Of a DNA stretch of 11,788 bases, positions 1 through 6,651 are shown piece after piece. Under the pieces are notes generated by a model. The model was not told the DNA's origin. It searched no databases and worked only from the letters and a program-made list of their open reading frames with translations. Source of the DNA: Casp-actino8 sp046082625 (GTDB lineage Bacteria > Actinomycetota > Acidimicrobiia > Acidimicrobiales > Ilumatobacteraceae). The position numbers and the translations under genes are program-made. The stretch covers positions 1-11,788 of the forward strand of contig JBJTYE010000017.1 of NCBI GenBank assembly GCA_046082625.1. The letters are read 5' to 3'. Positions within the stretch are counted from its first letter, which is position 1. The number at the start of each line of letters is the position of its first letter.

Positions 1-1
1 C

Positions 2-685
2 ACGATCGAATTGGTTCGACCGTTGGTGGAGATTCTCGCTCGGACCCTGACGGTGGCGATCCACGATCAGCGCGGGCTGGGTCGAACGTCCATTCCCGAC
101 GGTCCGTATTCCATGGCTCAGTACGCCGAGGACGCGCGCGCCTTTCTGGATCACCTTGGATGGGACTCCTGTGGGGTTCTCGGCATCAGTTTCGGCGGCA
201 TGGTCGCCCAGGAATTGGCCGTCACCTGGCCGCATCGTGTCAGGCGTCTGGTTCTGGCGTGCACAAGTCCGGGTGGAGCCGGAGGAAGCTCGTATCCATT
301 GCACGAGTTGGCCGAGTTGGATGATGAGACGCGCCTCGCTCGGATGGCGACCATCGCCGATCGACGAGTCGTCTCTGCGCCGGCGCCCGGACTCGCAGTC
401 GGTTCCGGGCCGGATCTCAATGCCCGACAACGCCGCGGTGCCTGGTGGCAATTGCAGGCTCGGCGGAACCACGATGTCTGGGACCGATTACCGGCCATCG
501 GGTGTTCGACTCTGGTGATGTCCGGTCTCCACGACGGAATCGCCCCCGTGGAGAATGGATCGGCCATCGTGTCTCGTCTGGGGCGAGCGGAGCTGCGGGT
601 CTACGATGGGGGACACCAGTTCTTCGTCCAGGATCGGCAGGCCGTACCCGACATGATCGAATTCCTGGCCGCCGACACGACATGA
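2..685 (+). CDS. alpha/beta hydrolase, 5'-truncated by the window edge
   Basis: This is a partial gene; the reading frame is open from base 2 and its true start lies outside the window. The visible 227 residues hold the alpha/beta-hydrolase core. The nucleophile elbow is G-I-S-F-G-G, with Ser at bases 188-190. A likely catalytic Asp sits in SGLHDGIAP at 533-535, and the catalytic His in YDGGHQF at 614-616. The N-terminal HG-type oxyanion strand is missing, consistent with loss of roughly 30-50 residues. The family includes 3-oxoadipate enol-lactonase-like, RutD-like and meta-cleavage-product hydrolases, all soluble cytoplasmic enzymes that hydrolyse esters, lactones or C-C bonds. The substrate cannot be told from sequence. 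The stop codon overlaps the next start (ATGA), so it belongs to the same operon as the dehydrogenase that follows. A related hydrolase lies at 2722-3537. Confidence 0.88.
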   Translation, partial: TIELVRPLVEILARTLTVAIHDQRGLGRTSIPDGPYSMAQYAEDARAFLDHLGWDSCGVLGISFGGMVAQELAVTWPHRVRRLVLACTSPGGAGGSSYPLHELAELDDETRLARMATIADRRVVSAPAPGLAVGSGPDLNARQRRGAWWQLQARRNHDVWDRLPAIGCSTLVMSGLHDGIAPVENGSAIVSRLGRAELRVYDGGHQFFVQDRQAVPDMIEFLAADTT

Positions 686-1638
686 CCACCGACACCGCCC
701 CCATTGACGACTGCCGTTTCGATGGTTCCGTGGTGCTGGTCACCGGGGCTGGTCGCAATCTCGGTCGCGAGTACGCATTGGCCTTCTCCGAGCGGGGAGC
801 CAGGGTCATCGTCAACGATCTCGGAGTGGGAATCTCCGACACGGATGGCCGGGCAGAGGCTCCCACGATCAATCCGGCCGACGAAGTCGTGGAGTTCATC
901 AGGTCCACCGGGGGCGAAGCCGTGGCGAACTACGCGTCGGTGTCGACTCCGGAGGGCGGTCGCGCCATGGTCGAATGCGCCCTCGACTCCTACGGACGTC
1001 TCGACGTGGTGGTCAACAACGCCGGCCAGGTGCGCATGGCCCCGTTCGACGAAATTCCCGAGGCGAGTATCGACGCCCTGATCGACACGCAGTTGCGCGG
1101 TGTGCTGAACGTGAGTCGCCCCGCCTGGTCCTGGATGAAGGCGCACGGTGGAGGGCGTTTCGTGAACGTCTCATCCGGGGCGGCCTTCGGCGGAGTGCCG
1201 AACGGCGCGGCCTACGCCATGGCCAAGATGGGAGTCATCGGTTTGACCCGGGGCATGGCCAGCGAGGGTGCAGCCATGGGCATCGCCACCAATGTGGTGG
1301 TGCCCTATGCCAAGACCCGCCCGGGCACGGCATTCGGTCCGATCCCATGGTCGGAAGAACTCGGGGCCTGGTTGAGTCCCCATCTGGTGGCACCGCTCGT
1401 GGTGTGGTTGGGACATCGGAATTGTCCACTCAACGGTGAGACGTTGTGCGTGGGGGCGGGATGGCAGGGAGCCGTCCACATGTCACTGTCCGACGGCTGG
1501 GCCGATCGACATCTCACTCCTGAAGGAATCGCCGATCATCTCGGCGAGATCATGGATGCGCCGACGACCCCGCTGACGGCGTTCCAGTCCTCGGCGGTGC
1601 GGCGCATGATGACCGGATTCGGAGGTTCGTCGCGATGA
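682..1638 (+). CDS. SDR family oxidoreductase, multifunctional-enzyme (HSD17B4-like) type
   Basis: This 318-residue protein is a classical NAD(P)-dependent short-chain dehydrogenase. The Rossmann motif TGAGRNLG is at residues 21-28, NNAG at 112-115, the catalytic Ser at 165, and YxxxK at Tyr178/Lys182. The segment VIVNDLGVG after the first beta-alpha unit, and AWSWMKAHGGGRFVNVSSG before the active site, resemble the dehydrogenase domain of peroxisomal multifunctional enzyme 2 and bacterial 3-hydroxyacyl-CoA dehydrogenases of that type. The likely reaction is oxidation of a hydroxyacyl-CoA or another secondary alcohol; this is inference. The position usually held by the tetrad Asn appears to be Gln137. 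The ATG at 682 is chosen because it gives a complete short N-terminus before the Rossmann fold and forms an ATGA overlap with the hydrolase. The frame is also open further upstream, but that part is antisense to nothing useful and simply overlaps the hydrolase. The stop overlaps the next gene by four bases. Confidence 0.9.
   Translation: MTTDTAPIDDCRFDGSVVLVTGAGRNLGREYALAFSERGARVIVNDLGVGISDTDGRAEAPTINPADEVVEFIRSTGGEAVANYASVSTPEGGRAMVECALDSYGRLDVVVNNAGQVRMAPFDEIPEASIDALIDTQLRGVLNVSRPAWSWMKAHGGGRFVNVSSGAAFGGVPNGAAYAMAKMGVIGLTRGMASEGAAMGIATNVVVPYAKTRPGTAFGPIPWSEELGAWLSPHLVAPLVVWLGHRNCPLNGETLCVGAGWQGAVHMSLSDGWADRHLTPEGIADHLGEIMDAPTTPLTAFQSSAVRRMMTGFGGSSR
1621..1625 (+). promoter_or_regulatory. 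Shine-Dalgarno for the luciferase-like gene
   Basis: GGAGG lies inside the end of the dehydrogenase gene, nine bases before the ATG at 1635. It supports that start over the second in-frame ATG at 1653. Confidence 0.6.
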
Positions 1639-2720
1639 GCGATGTCGTGCAGATGAACGAATTGGGCTTCTACACCCTGCCCGGCGCACCGCGCTCGCCC
1701 CGAGATCTGATCGACGAAGTGCGCTCGGCCGAGTCCCTCGGCATCGGTGCCTGCTTCATTTCCGAACGCTTCAACATCAAGGAGGCCGTGACCCTCTCCG
1801 GTGCAGTGGGAGCAGTCTCGCAATCCATCGGGATCGCCACGGCCGCCACCAACCACAACACCCGTCACCCTCTGGTGACGGCCTCGTACGCCACCACCAT
1901 GCATCGCCTCACCGGCGGACGCTTCTGCCTGGGCATCGGCCGCGGCATCGCACCCATGTTCTCGGCCTACGGAATCCCGGCGATCACCACCGCCCAGATG
2001 GAGGACTTCGCCCAGGTCATGCGCCGTCTGTTCCGCGGTGAGGTGATCATCGGCCATGACGGTCCGTTGGGGAAGTATCCGGTGCTGGCCTTGGACCCCA
2101 CCTTCGATGAGTCGATTCCCCTCGGAATCACGGCCTTCGGTCCGAACACCCTCGAACTGGCCGGCAGGGCCTTCGATTGCGTGATCCTGCACACGTTCTT
2201 CACCGACGAGACCACGAGACGCTGTGTCGACACGGTCAAAGCGGCCGCCGAGCGCGCCGGTCGCGATCCGGCGCGGGTACGAGTCTGGTCGTGCTTCGCC
2301 ACCATCGGAGATCACATCGATCCGGCCATCCGTCTCAAGAAGACCGTCGGCCGCTTGGCGACCTATCTGCAGGCCTACGGAGATCTGATGGTGACCACCA
2401 ACGGATGGGATCCGGATGTTCTGCGGCGGTTCCGCGCCGACGAGTTCGTGCAGTCGTTCCGCGGAGCTCTCGATGCCACCGCCACCACGGCTCAATTGGA
2501 GCACGTCGCCACGCTCATTCCCGACGAGTGGTTGGCTCCGGCGGCGACCGGATCACCGTCGGCGTGTGCGAGCGCGGTGCGGGCCCAATTCGACCTCGGC
2601 GTCGACGGGGTCATTCTGCACGGTGCCAGTCCGAGCGATCTGGCACCCATCGTCGAGGAGTATCGCCGAACCCGTCCGCAAGGTCGCTTCGATCAACTCG
2701 CCGCCAATCCGGGAGCCTGA
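1635..2720 (+). CDS. LLM-class, probably F420-dependent oxidoreductase (MSMEG_2249-like family)
   Basis: This 361-residue luciferase-like TIM-barrel protein has an N-terminus (ELGFYTLPGAPRSPRDL, residues 9-25) and a downstream block (ATNHNTRHP at 71-79, RLTGGRF at 91-97, GIGRG at 100-104) that match what I recall of the actinobacterial family typified by MSMEG_2249 (TIGR03857), a set of probable F420-dependent oxidoreductases. Such enzymes pass hydride between F420 and an alcohol, ketone or enone. Use of F420 rather than FMN is inferred from the family, not from a motif. The ATG at 1635 overlaps the dehydrogenase stop (ATGA) and has a well placed GGAGG. One base separates its stop from the next start. 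Pairing with the adjacent dehydrogenase suggests successive redox steps on the same substrate. A second luciferase-like gene is cut by the right edge of the window. Confidence 0.87.
   Translation: MSDVVQMNELGFYTLPGAPRSPRDLIDEVRSAESLGIGACFISERFNIKEAVTLSGAVGAVSQSIGIATAATNHNTRHPLVTASYATTMHRLTGGRFCLGIGRGIAPMFSAYGIPAITTAQMEDFAQVMRRLFRGEVIIGHDGPLGKYPVLALDPTFDESIPLGITAFGPNTLELAGRAFDCVILHTFFTDETTRRCVDTVKAAAERAGRDPARVRVWSCFATIGDHIDPAIRLKKTVGRLATYLQAYGDLMVTTNGWDPDVLRRFRADEFVQSFRGALDATATTAQLEHVATLIPDEWLAPAATGSPSACASAVRAQFDLGVDGVILHGASPSDLAPIVEEYRRTRPQGRFDQLAANPGA
2711..2715 (+). promoter_or_regulatory. Shine-Dalgarno for the second hydrolase
   Basis: GGGAG is six bases before the ATG at 2722, within the last codons of the preceding gene. 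It fixes the hydrolase start. The same frame is open about 100 codons further upstream, but that part only overlaps the luciferase-like gene. Confidence 0.55.
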
Positions 2721-2721
2721 G

Positions 2722-3537
2722 ATGCCCACTTGTCGATCAGGGGATCTAAACATCTACTTCGAGACCTTCGGCGGTCCGGATCGACCGACCTTGGTTCTGA
2801 TCAACGGACTCGGCAATCAGTGCATCCATTACCGCACCGAACTCTGTGAGCGTTTCGTGGAGGCCGGATTCCACGTGGTGCGCTTCGACAATCGCGATGC
2901 CGGACTGTCGAGCGACGGTCCCGACGGATACGGACTCACCGACATGGCCGACGACGTCGTGGCGGTGCTGGATCATCTCGGTGTCGATCGGGCTCACATC
3001 TTCGGGGTGTCCCTCGGGGGGATGATCGCCCAGACGGTGGCCATCGAACATCCCGAGCGGGCGGCCACTCTGATCTCGGTGATGTCCACCACCGGCGACC
3101 CCGACGTGGGTCGACCCTCCGATGCGGCGAGGACCCTGTTGTTGACGCCGGGGGCGACCGATCGTGACGCCGCCATCGCCGCCCACCTGGCCGGTCAACG
3201 CGTCTGGGGGAGTCCAGGTCATGTGGACGAGTACCTACAAGCCCGCTTCGCCGGTGAGGCCTTCGATCGGGCCTGCCGACCGACCGGTGTGGCGCGCCAA
3301 TACCATGCGGCCCGCCGCGACGGAAGTCGGTCGGAGAGATTGTCGCAACTGGCGGTGCCGACGCTCGTGCTCCACGGCACCGCTGACACTTTGATCGACG
3401 CCTCCGGAGGTCGACGGACCGCCGAGGTGGTGCCCGGGGCGCGACTCGTCCTCATCGATGGGATGGGCCACGACTATCCGGAGTCCTTCTGGACGCGGCT
3501 GGTGGGCGAGACCGCTGCCCACGCCCTAGGCTCGTGA
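2722..3537 (+). CDS. alpha/beta hydrolase
   Basis: This complete 271-residue alpha/beta hydrolase is a normal length for the family. It shows the LINGLGN strand-turn near the oxyanion hole (residues 26-32), the nucleophile elbow G95-V-S97-L-G99-G, a likely catalytic Asp222 in LVLHGTADTLI, and the catalytic His250 in DGMGHDYP. The segment RFDNRDAGLSS (54-64) is typical of the hydrolases often annotated as 3-oxoadipate enol-lactonase-like or aclacinomycin-methylesterase-like. No signal peptide is seen, so it should be cytoplasmic. It begins one base after the luciferase-like gene and ends four bases before the P450, inside the same operon. It resembles the truncated hydrolase at the left edge in layout and motif order, so the operon carries two related hydrolases. 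The substrate is unknown; an ester, lactone or vinylogous diketone is plausible. Confidence 0.9.
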   Translation: MPTCRSGDLNIYFETFGGPDRPTLVLINGLGNQCIHYRTELCERFVEAGFHVVRFDNRDAGLSSDGPDGYGLTDMADDVVAVLDHLGVDRAHIFGVSLGGMIAQTVAIEHPERAATLISVMSTTGDPDVGRPSDAARTLLLTPGATDRDAAIAAHLAGQRVWGSPGHVDEYLQARFAGEAFDRACRPTGVARQYHAARRDGSRSERLSQLAVPTLVLHGTADTLIDASGGRRTAEVVPGARLVLIDGMGHDYPESFWTRLVGETAAHALGS

Positions 3538-3541
3538 CACC

Positions 3542-4792
3542 ATGACCGACACCAAGAACTCCGAGGCAGGAACGACGGATCAGCCACCGGTGAGCGATTG
3601 GGCCACCGACTACGACATCTTCGATCCGCAGTACGTGAACGACCCGTATTCGATTTGGGCTCGGTTGCGCGGCACCTGTCCCATCGCCCATTCGGATCGT
3701 TGGGGCGGATCCTGGTTGCCCACCACCTACGAAGACGTCACCGCCATCGCCCGGGACATCGAGTCGTTTCCGTCCGGAAATGGCATCGCCGTGGTTCCAC
3801 CGCCGGCCGCCGTCACCGGTGGAGCGCAGCCGGCGTTGCTTCCCTACGGTGTGCCCCCGATTTCCTCGGATCCGCCTTTGCATACCTGGACGCGTCGGTT
3901 GATCCTGCCCTGGATGAGCCCGCAACGGACCCTCTCCTACGAGCCCATGACCCGCGATCTGTGCAACCGCCTCATCGACGGATTCGTCGCTACCGGTGAA
4001 GCCGATGCCGCCGCCGACTACGCCCAGCAGATCCCGGTGCGAGTCATCGCCCACATCCTGGGTGTCCCGGAGTCCATGAGTGACACCTTCACCGGTTGGG
4101 TGCGGGACGTCCTGGAATTCGCCTACGACGAAGAACGCCGCATCCGCGGCATGACCGGCGTGATCAACTTCTTCGCCGAAGCCCTGGCCCAGCGTCGCGA
4201 GAATCCCGGTGACGACCTGATCTCGGAACTTCTGCACACCGAGATCGATGGGGACAAGATCGAGGAGTCGGTGATCATGGGGATGAGTGCGCTCCTTCTG
4301 ATCGCCGGTGTGGACACCACCTGGTCGTCGATCGGGTCGTCCCTTTGGCATCTGGCGACTCATCCCGAACACCGAGATCGGCTGGTGCGCGAACCGGAGT
4401 TGATGCCGACGGCCATCGAGGAATTGCTGCGGGCCTACTCGCCGGTGACCATGGCCCGCCGCCTGACCGAAGACGTCGAATACAAGGGCTGTCCGATGAA
4501 GGCCGGCGAGCGCGTCTTGATGAACTTTCCGGGGGCCAATCGCGATCCCTCCGTCTTCGAGAATCCGGACGAGGTCCTCTTGGACCGGGCCGTGAACCGT
4601 CACGTGGCCTTCGGTGCCGGAATCCATCGCTGCGCCGGATCGAACCTGGCTCGGATGGAGCTGCGTGTCGCCATCGAGACCTGGCTCGAGCGGATCCCGG
4701 TCTTCGAAGTCTCCGATCCCCAGGGCGTCACTTGGGCCGGCGGTCAGGTCCGCGGACCGCGCACCATTCCGGTGCGGTTCCCGCGTGGCTGA
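3542..4792 (+). CDS. cytochrome P450 (class I bacterial type)
   Basis: This 416-residue soluble P450 has all diagnostic elements. The C-helix has HxxxR (His114, Arg118). The I-helix oxygen-activation motif is A255-G-V-D258-T259-T260, with Asp as the acid as in P450cam. The K-helix ExxR is Glu294-Leu-Leu-Arg297. The heme loop is F357-G-A-G-I-H-R-C364-A-G, with Cys364 as thiolate ligand. There is no membrane anchor or fused reductase. Such proteins insert one oxygen atom from O2 and need a ferredoxin and ferredoxin reductase, neither of which is encoded in the window. I cannot assign a CYP family with confidence. The start is four bases after the hydrolase stop; no clear Shine-Dalgarno is seen, so translation probably depends on coupling. 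The 3' end overlaps the next gene by eight bases. It probably initiates attack on, or further oxidises, the pathway substrate. Confidence 0.96.
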   Translation: MTDTKNSEAGTTDQPPVSDWATDYDIFDPQYVNDPYSIWARLRGTCPIAHSDRWGGSWLPTTYEDVTAIARDIESFPSGNGIAVVPPPAAVTGGAQPALLPYGVPPISSDPPLHTWTRRLILPWMSPQRTLSYEPMTRDLCNRLIDGFVATGEADAAADYAQQIPVRVIAHILGVPESMSDTFTGWVRDVLEFAYDEERRIRGMTGVINFFAEALAQRRENPGDDLISELLHTEIDGDKIEESVIMGMSALLLIAGVDTTWSSIGSSLWHLATHPEHRDRLVREPELMPTAIEELLRAYSPVTMARRLTEDVEYKGCPMKAGERVLMNFPGANRDPSVFENPDEVLLDRAVNRHVAFGAGIHRCAGSNLARMELRVAIETWLERIPVFEVSDPQGVTWAGGQVRGPRTIPVRFPRG

Positions 4793-6611
4793 GGGAACGC
4801 TCCGGATCCGTTCACCCCTGCAGGGGACCATCGTTCGCGTGGCCGCACCGGGTGAGCACGTTCGAGCCGGCGCTCCAGTGGTCGTGATCGAGTCCATGAA
4901 GATGGAACACGATGTCTGCACCGAGAGCGATGTCGTGATCCGGTCCGTCGCAGTCACCGTCGGTCAGACGGTCATGTCCGGGGACGAACTGATCCGGGCC
5001 GATCCGGTGGTGCTCGAGGTCATGGCTGCCGCCTCCGATGCTCCTGCGGCCGTCGCCGAACGGGTCGATCTCATGGCCGTCCGCGAGCGGCATCTCCAGG
5101 GCCTCGATGATGGCCGTCCCGAGGACACCATCCGTCGTCACGGTGCCGGACGGCGCACGGCCCGCGAGAACATCGCCGACCTGGTCGATCCCGGAACTTT
5201 CGTCGAATACGGACCACTGGTCATCGCCGCCCAGCGGCGCCGGCGACCGGTGGAGGATCTCATTCGCCGTACGCCGGCCGATGGCCTGGTGGGAGGTCTC
5301 GGTCGCGTCAACGGCGATCTCTTCACCGACCGCGCATCGCGAGTCGTGGCCATGTCGTACGACTATGCGGTTCTGGCCGGGACCCAGGGCCAGCAGAACC
5401 ATCGCAAGAAGGATCGCCTCTTCGATGTGGCCCGCCAATTGCATGTGCCAGTGGTCTTCTTCGCCGAAGGCGGTGGAGGGCGACCGGGCGATACCGATGG
5501 TCTCGGCGTCTCCGGTCTCGATTGTTGGGCCTTTCACGATTTCGCCGAACTCTCCGGTCTGGTTCCCCTCGTCGGGATCACCGGTGGGTACTGCTTCGCC
5601 GGGAACGCGGCCATCCTCGGTTGTTGCGACGTGGTGATCGCCTGTGAGGGATCGAACATCGGAATGGGCGGACCGGCGATGATCGAAGGTGGTGGCCTCG
5701 GTGTCTTCCCGCCAACGGCCATCGGCCCCTTGGACGTTCAGCGCACGAATGGTGTGGTGGATCTGGTGGCCCGCGACGACGCTCACGCCGTGGAACTGGC
5801 CAAGAAGTATCTCTCCTATTTCCAGGGGTTGCTGCCCGACTTCGCAGTCCGAGATCAGGATGTTCTGCGCCACGTGGTCCCGCAGAACCGGGTGAAGGCC
5901 TACGACATCCGGGCCGCCGTCGACATCATGTTCGACGTCGATTCGGTTCTCGAATTACGTCGAGACTTCGGAATCGGCATGATCACGGCGTTGGCCCGGA
6001 TCGAGGGCCGGCCGGTCGGGGTGGTGGCCAACGACCCGACGCATCTGGCGGGCGCCATCGACAGTGACGGTGCCGACAAAGCGGCCCGGTTCCTGCAATT
6101 GTGCGATGCCTTCGATCTGCCGATCGTGACCTTGGTGGACACCCCGGGGATGATGGTCGGTCCGGAGGTGGAGGCCACGGCACTCGTCCGCCACTGCAGC
6201 CGGCTGTTCGTGACCGGCGCCAATCTCACGGTGCCGGTGGTGTCGGTGGTGCTTCGCAAGAGTTACGGGCTCGGGGCGCAGGCCATGATGGCCGGTAGCA
6301 CCAAAGCCCCCGTGGCCTGTGTGGCCTGGCCGACCGGCGAGTTCGGAGGGATGGGACTCGAGGGCGCCGTACGTCTCGGCTACCGCAAGGAACTGGAAGC
6401 GGCCACGGATTCCGATGAGCGCGAGCGCCTCTTCCAGGAGATGGTGGCTCGGCTCTACGAACACGGCAAGGCCCTGTCGGTGGCCACCCATTTCGAAATC
6501 GACGACGTCATCGATCCGGCCGAGACGCGTGGCTGGATTTCTGCCGTTCTGGAATCATCCCCGCGTCCCGAACGTCGCGGCAAGAAGCGACCATTCGTCG
6601 ACACTTGGTGA
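4785..6611 (+). CDS. biotinyl-carboxyltransferase fusion subunit of an acyl-CoA carboxylase
   Basis: This 608-residue protein joins two parts of a biotin-dependent carboxylase. Residues 1-70 form a biotinyl domain with the acceptor motif E-S-M-K39-M-E, so Lys39 should be biotinylated by a biotin-protein ligase. Residues from about 90 to the end form a full acyl-CoA carboxyltransferase (beta-subunit/AccD-like) with both crotonase-fold halves: a GGGGRPGD turn, GGYCFAGNA (267-275), SNIGMGGPAMIEGGG, then DTPGMM (452-457) and RKSYGLGAQAM. The expected reaction moves CO2 from carboxybiotin to an acyl- or enoyl-CoA. No biotin carboxylase domain is present, so it must act with one encoded elsewhere. 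The domain order matches the C-terminal part of single-chain long-chain acyl-CoA carboxylases (BC-BCCP-CT). GTG at 4785 is chosen because no closer in-frame start keeps the first strand of the biotinyl domain. It overlaps the P450 stop by eight bases. It is the last gene of the operon. Confidence 0.9.
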   Translation: MAEGTLRIRSPLQGTIVRVAAPGEHVRAGAPVVVIESMKMEHDVCTESDVVIRSVAVTVGQTVMSGDELIRADPVVLEVMAAASDAPAAVAERVDLMAVRERHLQGLDDGRPEDTIRRHGAGRRTARENIADLVDPGTFVEYGPLVIAAQRRRRPVEDLIRRTPADGLVGGLGRVNGDLFTDRASRVVAMSYDYAVLAGTQGQQNHRKKDRLFDVARQLHVPVVFFAEGGGGRPGDTDGLGVSGLDCWAFHDFAELSGLVPLVGITGGYCFAGNAAILGCCDVVIACEGSNIGMGGPAMIEGGGLGVFPPTAIGPLDVQRTNGVVDLVARDDAHAVELAKKYLSYFQGLLPDFAVRDQDVLRHVVPQNRVKAYDIRAAVDIMFDVDSVLELRRDFGIGMITALARIEGRPVGVVANDPTHLAGAIDSDGADKAARFLQLCDAFDLPIVTLVDTPGMMVGPEVEATALVRHCSRLFVTGANLTVPVVSVVLRKSYGLGAQAMMAGSTKAPVACVAWPTGEFGGMGLEGAVRLGYRKELEAATDSDERERLFQEMVARLYEHGKALSVATHFEIDDVIDPAETRGWISAVLESSPRPERRGKKRPFVDTW

Positions 6612-6651
6612 ATCGATGCTTCGGTGAGGCAGGTGACGCGTCGACGAGCTC

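Noticed and set aside
1536..2504. A - strand open frame of about 320 codons opposite the luciferase-like gene.
   Set aside because: Shadow of a conserved gene; no family resemblance.
3452..4957. Long - strand open frame (about 500 codons) opposite the P450.
   Set aside because: It is antisense to a P450 with every diagnostic motif, its translation is rich in Gly, Arg, Asp and His as expected of a shadow frame in G/C-rich DNA, and it shows no known fold.
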